A DNA stretch of 50,393 nucleotides from a virus. The notes under the pieces were generated by a model that saw only the letters and a program-made list of their open reading frames with translations, was not told the origin of the DNA and did not search any database. Position numbers and translations under genes: made by a program. The stretch lies in IMG/VR virus record IMGVR_UViG_3300008448_007039, positions 1 through 50,393 of that record. One strand, 5' to 3'. How positions within the stretch are numbered: the stretch's first letter is position 1; each line of letters begins with the position of its first letter. Positions 44,864-50,393 of the stretch are shown one piece after another.

Positions 44864-47110
44864 TTGGATTTCAATTTAAGAGATTTGGCTGTAAAAGAAT
44901 TAAAGCCTCATCAACGCCCTACAGAAGATGTTGCTGATGCCCGTCACCGTAGTATGATGGAAGCAATAGCACCTTATGCTAAAGCAACTATACAAAAAAA
45001 TCTAACACCGGTTTATGTAAATTATAAAACAAGAAATACTAAACTGATATTAGTTCTTTGCCCCGAATGGAGTCCATACATGCCACCGTTTAGTTTAGCA
45101 AGACTAAGTGGGGTAGCAAAAAGTGCAGGATACGAAACTCATATAATGGATCTTAATGTAAAGGCCTTTAACGCTTTCGAAAAAGATTGGTGGCCGAATC
45201 AAAAAATTCCTTTTAGATTGTGGGATCCTAGTTCTAGTTGGCATTGGTTAGGTGATACATATATAAAAGATATTCACCCTGTATTAGAACCCATATTAAA
45301 TGAAGCAGTAGATAATATCATAGGAATAAATCCCGATGTTGTTGGGTTCAGTGTTTACTATATTAGTGAAGAGCCCACTAAGTGGATGTGTCAAGAAATC
45401 AAACGTAGGGCCCCACACATTAAAATTGCTGTTGGAGGACCCAATGTGCATAAAAGTTGGTTCGCTATTCATCCGTACTATGATTACGTAGTAATTGGTG
45501 AAGGTGAAAATAATTTGCTAGTACTGTTGGATGAGATAGAAGAAAAGAAGAACGTAGAATATCCTCGTATATTATCACAACCGGAAGAAGAAAGAATTAA
45601 TATTAATGGTTTACCTATGCCTGATTATGAATCAATTGATTTTAGTCAGTATGAAGTTCCTAACGGGGTAAACAGTGAAATTAGTAGAGGATGCACTGCA
45701 AAGTGTACTTTTTGTGAAGAAACACACTTTTGGAAATATCGTCAGCGTCAAGCAGTAGATTTAATAACAGAAGTTGAATGGCTTTATTATAATAAAGGTA
45801 CTGATATTATTTGGTTTATTGATAGTCTTATTAACGGTAACCCCAAAGAATTGCGTGCTTTTGCATTAGCACTAAAAGAAAAAGACCTAAAAGTTCGATG
45901 GACGGGATATGCTCGTTGTGACGGACGTATGGATTATGAGTATCTAAAAGATTTAGCAGATGGCGGTTGTGTTATGTTTAACTTTGGATGTGAATCAGGA
46001 TCACAAAAAGTACTAGACGACATGGCTAAAGGTATTACCATCAAAGAAATGGAGCAAAATTTTATTGATTGTAAAAAAGTTGGTATATGGTGCGCTACTA
46101 ATTGGATTGTAGGTTTCCCAACAGAAAATTTTCAAGACTTTGCTGACACAATGACATTCATGTGGCGCATGCGTAATAATAATGTTAATAATATGGGTCT
46201 CGGAGTCGGATATGGTTTAGGCCCAGAGACCATAGTGGGACAGAATCCGGACAAATTCCAACTAAGTTGGCATAAGTATCAAGGACATTGGATCACTAAT
46301 GATTTTAGAATGGGCGGGACTCATCTAATGATTAGAGTTAAAACGATACACATGTTACTGGATTTTTTTAAAGGTTGTACCGACGTTCCAATTGGATATC
46401 CTATTAGGTTTGCATTAGCAAAAGAGCATTATAAAATTAAATTAAATAATACAAGTACTCAACGGGAAATTGAATATGAACAATTCGATTATAATATTAT
46501 TAAACCCAATATTAATTCATTTGCAGACACACTCGTTAACGAGATGTGGCCTTTCTTTAGACAACTATGGCGTATGCGAGGAGGTTATGAAGCCGAAGTT
46601 TACTTCAATCCTGAAATTGATTTAAAAGAGTTCGGTACTCAGTACGGACCCGGCATGTTCAATGCTATATACAAATTTAAAATTAGTGATGATGGTATAT
46701 GGTCTGCTGATTTTAAAATAAAATTTGATCAAATAGACAACCCATATGATGACCGATTGCCTCCTCCTGAAGGACGCAAAGGTCCATTTTATGCACAAGA
46801 TTATTCTAGAATGCAAAGTAATACAGTAAAACGTGCTAGAAAACTTGCTAAACCTAGGTGGTCAGTTACTGAGGGTCGTAGTGGGCAAGATTTCGCGGAT
46901 TTATTAAACGAAGAAAAATATTTAAATGAAACAATTGATTTTTCTTTTCATTTGCATTGGCATGGCTCAGGTGACTGGGGTAACTATAAAGAGTATGAAG
47001 TTAGAATAAGCGATAAGGCAAGAGAAATTCTCCCTGAAAAAGAAGTAATGCATACTATTCCAATAACAAATATTACTAGAAACATAATCAATTCGACAAC
47101 ACGGGTATAA
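44864..47110 (+). CDS. B12-binding-type radical-SAM protein (2 of 2; TTG start)
   Basis: 748 residues. Residues about 60-225 form a cobalamin-binding-like Rossmann domain (LILVLCPEWSPYMPPFSLAR, then VVGFSVYYISEEPTKWM, then IAVGGPNVH, then VIGEGENNLL). The DxHxxG motif is missing. The radical-SAM core follows: SRGCTAKCTFCEE (C277, C281, C284), then FIDSLINGNPKEL, then FNFGCESGSQKVLDDM and NWIVGFPTENFQDF. About 270 C-terminal residues have no recognised domain and are rich in aromatic and charged residues. The start is TTG 44864: AGGAG at 44853-44857 is 6 bases upstream, the best ribosome-binding site of the cluster. A 95-base gap before it may hold a promoter, but I cannot define one. Confidence 0.8.
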   Translation: MDFNLRDLAVKELKPHQRPTEDVADARHRSMMEAIAPYAKATIQKNLTPVYVNYKTRNTKLILVLCPEWSPYMPPFSLARLSGVAKSAGYETHIMDLNVKAFNAFEKDWWPNQKIPFRLWDPSSSWHWLGDTYIKDIHPVLEPILNEAVDNIIGINPDVVGFSVYYISEEPTKWMCQEIKRRAPHIKIAVGGPNVHKSWFAIHPYYDYVVIGEGENNLLVLLDEIEEKKNVEYPRILSQPEEERININGLPMPDYESIDFSQYEVPNGVNSEISRGCTAKCTFCEETHFWKYRQRQAVDLITEVEWLYYNKGTDIIWFIDSLINGNPKELRAFALALKEKDLKVRWTGYARCDGRMDYEYLKDLADGGCVMFNFGCESGSQKVLDDMAKGITIKEMEQNFIDCKKVGIWCATNWIVGFPTENFQDFADTMTFMWRMRNNNVNNMGLGVGYGLGPETIVGQNPDKFQLSWHKYQGHWITNDFRMGGTHLMIRVKTIHMLLDFFKGCTDVPIGYPIRFALAKEHYKIKLNNTSTQREIEYEQFDYNIIKPNINSFADTLVNEMWPFFRQLWRMRGGYEAEVYFNPEIDLKEFGTQYGPGMFNAIYKFKISDDGIWSADFKIKFDQIDNPYDDRLPPPEGRKGPFYAQDYSRMQSNTVKRARKLAKPRWSVTEGRSGQDFADLLNEEKYLNETIDFSFHLHWHGSGDWGNYKEYEVRISDKAREILPEKEVMHTIPITNITRNIINSTTRV

Positions 47111-47112
47111 AA

Positions 47113-47850
47113 ATGAAGAAAAAAATCATGTTAATATCTGGGTGTAGCCACACCTCAGGTTCTGAGATAGATGGAAATGAAGATGGTGAATACAATAGAT
47201 TGCATTCATTTGGTGGAGTACTTGCTCAAAAAATGAATTATATGCCTGTTAATATAGCAGAACCCGGATCTACCAATCCTACAATAGCCCGTTCAATCTT
47301 AGAATGGTTTAGTGCAGAGTATGATCCTGATCAAATGGAAGTATTTGTTGTGATAGGATGGACTGAAATAACACGCATGGAAGTGCCTACTGAAAGAATT
47401 AGTTGGTATGATCAAAATTCTACTCATTGGGAATGGTATCCTGAATCAAATAGATATTATTGGAGAATTAATATGGGCTGGCCAGGACATGATCCTGAAG
47501 AAAAAGAACTGATTGCTAAATACCATAGATTTATAGCAGAAAACGAACGATATCTAGAGATAGCAACTCTTAATTTAATATTACAACTACAATATTTCTT
47601 AAAATCACATGGTATTGATTACATAATGTGTAGCACTATGCCAATAGTAACAAAAAATACACACACTGACTTTTATATTGGATGCGTAGATAGAGATAAA
47701 TATATGGATTTTATGGATAATGATAAGGCGTTCTATTGGTATTATAAAAATTTAGGGTACCAAAATCCAAAAGCAAAATATTTTCATCATGATAGTACCC
47801 CTCATCGTTTATATGCAGAAAAATTATATAATTTTATAGAAAGAAAATAA
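47113..47850 (+). CDS. SGNH/GDSL hydrolase-like protein (3 of 3)
   Basis: 245 residues. Block I is LISGCSHTSGSEI with the candidate Ser in GCSHT. Block II is NIAEPGSTNPTIARSIL. VFVVIGWTEITRMEV is a strand typical of this phage SGNH-like family (the 'G-W-T-x-I-x-R' signature). KYFHHDSTPHRLYAEKLY carries D-x-x-P-H near the C-terminus, with order slightly changed from the classical DxxH. It lies 2 bases after a B12-type radical-SAM gene, and its stop overlaps the ATG of a 32-aa gene. A carbohydrate esterase or acyltransferase role is possible but unproven. Confidence 0.68.
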   Translation: MKKKIMLISGCSHTSGSEIDGNEDGEYNRLHSFGGVLAQKMNYMPVNIAEPGSTNPTIARSILEWFSAEYDPDQMEVFVVIGWTEITRMEVPTERISWYDQNSTHWEWYPESNRYYWRINMGWPGHDPEEKELIAKYHRFIAENERYLEIATLNLILQLQYFLKSHGIDYIMCSTMPIVTKNTHTDFYIGCVDRDKYMDFMDNDKAFYWYYKNLGYQNPKAKYFHHDSTPHRLYAEKLYNFIERK

Positions 47851-47948
47851 TGTTTATTGTAAAATTTTTTAAGAAGTTACTAAGAGAATACAAATATCGC
47901 AAGAGAATTAAAGAATTACGTAAACGCGATCCTTTTATCTACAAGTGA
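47850..47948 (+). CDS. 32-aa basic mini-protein
   Basis: The ATG at 47850 overlaps the previous stop (TAATG); the frame gives 32 residues and ends TGA. It opens with a short hydrophobic patch (MFIVKFFKKLL), continues as a strongly basic helix (REYKYRKRIKELRKR) and ends DPFIYK. Small proteins with this basic helix and a D-P-F-I-Y-K end occur in related aquatic phages, just before carbamoyltransferase or glycan genes as far as I recall. A nucleic-acid-binding or membrane-peripheral role is possible; no function is known. Confidence 0.62.
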   Translation: MFIVKFFKKLLREYKYRKRIKELRKRDPFIYK

Positions 47949-47955
47949 GAATTTA

Positions 47956-49428
47956 GTGAATTATGCAGGTATGAGTTTTGGATTTCATGATGCTGCAATA
48001 AGTGTGGTTGATAAAACTGGCGATATATTATATGCAGGACATAGTGAAAGATACAGTGGTATAAAGCATGATAGTAATTTGTCATCGGGGATTATTAATG
48101 ATGTATTAATGTATATCAATGATGATGTAGAATTGCATTATTATGAAAGGCCTTGGCTAAAATTATTACGACAAATAAGATCAGGTGAGTCGTTTGATAT
48201 ATCAAAATTATTAATAAAGAATTCACTAGTTAAAGAATTAAGTGACAGTAAAGTATATAAACATAATCATCATTTAAGCCATGCTGCTGCAGGATTTCAA
48301 ACAAGTCCATTTAATGATGCTACTGTTGTAGTAATTGATGCAATAGGGGAGTTTGATACTATTAGTATATGGGATGCAACATACGACATTAATGGTATAG
48401 CAAAATATAAAAAACTATGGGGTAAATCATACCCCGATAGTATAGGCTTATTTTACAGTGCTATGACTGCAAACATAGGATTGAAGCCTTTAGATGAAGA
48501 ATATATATTAATGGGTATGTCCGCATATGGTAAACCCATACATGTTCAAGAAATGCAAGAATATTTAATAGGTAATTATAAGAATTTAGATTTTAATGAA
48601 AACTTACACGTAGGTCTTCCTGAAGATTTTTTAGCAGACGCAGTTGATATGGATATAGCTGCTTCAAGTCAAGTAATAGTAGAAAAATTAATTACTAGAG
48701 TCATGGCTATTGCAAGAAGTTTAGGTAGTAGTTCTAATTTAGTGTATGGTGGAGGAGTTGCATTAAATTGTTTAGCAAATAGATTATTAGGTAATTTTTT
48801 TGATAAGATTTGGATAATGCCTAATCCCGGTGACGCCGGTTCTAGTTTAGGTGCTGCTGCTTTAGGTTACGGAAAAAAATTAAATTGGCGAACTGCTTTT
48901 TTAGGGCATAATATAATAGGAAATTATCCCACTAAGCATTTACTTGATGAGTTGTTAGAGAATAAAATAGCAGGAGTAGCAAGTGGTCGCGCCGAATTCG
49001 GACCTAGAGCCCTAGGCAACCGTAGTTTACTAGCGGACCCGCGCGGCGATACTATCAAGGATAAAGTAAATGAGATCAAACGTAGACAGAAATTTAGACC
49101 CTTTGCTCCAGTTATTTTGGAGGAGTTGGTTGATCAGTACTTCGATATGCCTTACAATTGGGATAACAGTAGGTATATGCAAGTAATCGCTACTTGCAGG
49201 TATCCTGAGTTATTTCCTGCTATCGTTCACTATGACGGGACTAGTAGGGTACAGACTGTTCCGAAAGATGGAAGCGGAATCAGAGACCTACTTGAAAAAT
49301 GGTATGACCTAACAGGTTGTCCAATGTTACTGAATACCTCATTAAATATACGAGGTGAACCAATGGTTAATAATAGAAAAGATGCTGACAGATTTGAAGC
49401 ATTATATAATGTGAAAGTAATGTCGTAA
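47956..49428 (+). CDS. O-carbamoyltransferase, NodU/CmcH/TobZ family (GTG start)
   Basis: 490 residues. N-terminal Kae1-like half: GMSFGFHDAAISVV, then KHNHHLSHAAAGF (the HHxSHA metal and carbamoyl-adenylate motif, residues 105-110), then VVVIDAIGEFDTISIW and LVYGGGVALNCLAN. C-terminal half: ASGRAEFGPRALGNRSLLAD, KFRPFAPVILEE and LLNTSLNIRGEPMV, all family hallmarks. The enzymes use carbamoyl phosphate and ATP to carbamoylate a hydroxyl group, often on a sugar. The protein is shorter than typical members (about 540-600 aa) but keeps the motifs of both halves. It starts with GTG 7 bases after the mini-gene. Base composition changes sharply near 48980. The acceptor is probably a glycan built by neighbouring genes (inference). 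Confidence 0.88.
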   Translation: MNYAGMSFGFHDAAISVVDKTGDILYAGHSERYSGIKHDSNLSSGIINDVLMYINDDVELHYYERPWLKLLRQIRSGESFDISKLLIKNSLVKELSDSKVYKHNHHLSHAAAGFQTSPFNDATVVVIDAIGEFDTISIWDATYDINGIAKYKKLWGKSYPDSIGLFYSAMTANIGLKPLDEEYILMGMSAYGKPIHVQEMQEYLIGNYKNLDFNENLHVGLPEDFLADAVDMDIAASSQVIVEKLITRVMAIARSLGSSSNLVYGGGVALNCLANRLLGNFFDKIWIMPNPGDAGSSLGAAALGYGKKLNWRTAFLGHNIIGNYPTKHLLDELLENKIAGVASGRAEFGPRALGNRSLLADPRGDTIKDKVNEIKRRQKFRPFAPVILEELVDQYFDMPYNWDNSRYMQVIATCRYPELFPAIVHYDGTSRVQTVPKDGSGIRDLLEKWYDLTGCPMLLNTSLNIRGEPMVNNRKDADRFEALYNVKVMS

Positions 49429-49431
49429 CAT

Positions 49432-50393
49432 ATGCTTAGAGATGTTTTTTACTATGGGCAGAAACCCAATGTACATCCTAGAGAAAAATTAGCAAAAAGT
49501 TTAAGTGATGCCAAGAGACAGGCTACTACTGAACATTTTTGGATTATAAATGAATTTTGTGATTACTCTAACTTTGACTGGGATTTTGATTTTGAATTTT
49601 TACCTAACGAAGAAGTATGGACCGAAAACCACATTAATGTATGGCCCAGTCAACATCAAAAAGATAGCGGTACTTGGTTAGTAAACACTAATAATTTAAA
49701 TCCTTCGATCGTTTATCGCCGAGATGTAAATCCAGTAAGACGCAAAAACATCAAGCATAGTTATTGGAAAATAGTTCAACCTATTGATGAAAATAAGTTT
49801 GATTTTAGTTGGCATCCGGATCCTACTGACCCACCTTATATATACATATTTCCTACACAATGGAATTCAGTAGGTGGTCCCGAGTATCATGTTTTAAATG
49901 CACATGAAGAAAAATATATTAACACCCAGCTTGGTATAACTGTTGTTGATTTTGATAAATGGAATATACCTAAAAATATTGATACAACTGATTTTGATTT
50001 TTCTTGGGTGCCGCATCCTAAAGATCCTCCATTCATATATCAATTCGGTACGCAATGGCAAAAGACAGGCGGCCCCTCTTACATCGTAGAGGGTGCATCT
50101 GATATAAAGTACATAGAACTTCAAAAAGTAATAGCATTGCCTACTACAAATAATTGGGTAGTTCCTAATAATCTTAATATAACTAATTTTGATTTTAGTT
50201 GGCATCCTGACAATACAGATATGCCATATATCTATCAATTCGGTACTCAATGGGCATTGAGTGGAGGTCCTAAATATATTATAGAAGGGGCTAAGGAAAT
50301 TAAGTATATGGATGATATGATAGCAACAGTATTACCTGATAAAGCGAATTGGGAAATACCTGAGTCAATAGATATTGAAAATTTTGATTATTC
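49432..50393 (+). CDS. Repeat protein with 65-residue tandem units (3' end outside window)
   Basis: The ATG at 49432 follows the carbamoyltransferase stop by 3 bases; 320 codons are open to the window end with no stop. The N-terminal 120 or so residues (MLRDVFYYGQKPNVHPRE, then ATTEHFWIINEFCDYS) form a separate domain. Then come units with the pattern FDFSW-(H/V)-P-x-(P/N)-x-D-x-P-(Y/F)-IY-x-F-(G/P)-TQW, then GGP-x-Y and a K-Y-(I/M) end. Unit starts at 49798, 49993, 50188 and 50383 are each exactly 195 bases apart. Related units occur in proteins of other aquatic phages, without a known role; glycan binding or transfer is only a guess from context. Confidence 0.75.
   Translation, partial: MLRDVFYYGQKPNVHPREKLAKSLSDAKRQATTEHFWIINEFCDYSNFDWDFDFEFLPNEEVWTENHINVWPSQHQKDSGTWLVNTNNLNPSIVYRRDVNPVRRKNIKHSYWKIVQPIDENKFDFSWHPDPTDPPYIYIFPTQWNSVGGPEYHVLNAHEEKYINTQLGITVVDFDKWNIPKNIDTTDFDFSWVPHPKDPPFIYQFGTQWQKTGGPSYIVEGASDIKYIELQKVIALPTTNNWVVPNNLNITNFDFSWHPDNTDMPYIYQFGTQWALSGGPKYIIEGAKEIKYMDDMIATVLPDKANWEIPESIDIENFDY
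49798..50393 (+). repeat. Tandem 195-base coding repeat
   Basis: Three full units and the start of a fourth begin with TTT-GAT-(T/A)-(T)-x in the same frame at 49798, 49993, 50188 and 50383. Length is constant (65 codons) while codons differ between units. This points to selection on a fixed-size protein fold and not to recent DNA slippage. Confidence 0.75.

Noticed and set aside
49798-50393. CRISPR-like or DNA-level satellite repeat
   Set aside because: The 195-base periodicity is in protein sequence and frame, with codons diverged between units, and there are no spacer-like variable segments.

Overview
The window reads as a piece of a large, AT-rich, tailed (myovirus-type) phage genome related to the T4-like phages of marine and fresh waters. 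Evidence: a gp5-like spike, a gp25-like and a gp6-like baseplate wedge protein lie in T4-like order; very large virion proteins and marine-type tail fibres follow; every gene is on the + strand with tiny or negative spacing; and NATAAATA late-promoter-like octamers sit in several of the few intergenic gaps. I see no integrase, IS element, CRISPR array, tRNA or rRNA. TAA, TAG and TGA all end genes, so the code looks standard. The host cannot be named from the sequence.

Region 1 (about 1-29535) is the virion module. It holds the 3' part of a gp5-like spike with a long Ala/Ser/Gly-rich extension, then gp25, then gp6. Next comes a giant reading frame of 6,633 codons (6642-26543), interrupted by a single in-frame TAA at 11235-11237. 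After it come a 47-aa mini-gene, a conserved 206-aa structural protein that resembles the mini-gene at its N-terminus, and two tail-fibre-like proteins. A short GC-rich hairpin followed by eight T residues (29508-29535) closes the module. The giant protein carries an FG-GAP-like and an Asp-box-like propeller, with small repeated cassettes placed inside them.

Region 2 (about 29576-32764) holds small conserved phage proteins and three proteins that look like GT-A glycosyltransferases, all overlapping.

Region 3 (32764 to the end) is the striking part. It is a dense, translationally coupled cluster with five radical-SAM proteins carrying Cys-rich twitch/SPASM-like segments (four with that segment before the core, one after), two B12-binding-type radical-SAM proteins, three SGNH/GDSL-like proteins, a glycosyltransferase-like protein, a GDP-mannose 3,5-epimerase-like enzyme, a 32-aa basic mini-protein, a NodU/CmcH-type O-carbamoyltransferase and a repeat protein that runs off the window. 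My inference is that regions 2 and 3 make or remodel a decorated glycan, or modify a virion or host surface component: sugar epimerisation, glycosyl transfer, O-carbamoylation, ester chemistry and radical chemistry. No substrate can be read from the sequence. Unlike the virion module, this cluster often uses TTG or GTG starts, and two of its genes change base composition part-way, which suggests mosaic recombination.
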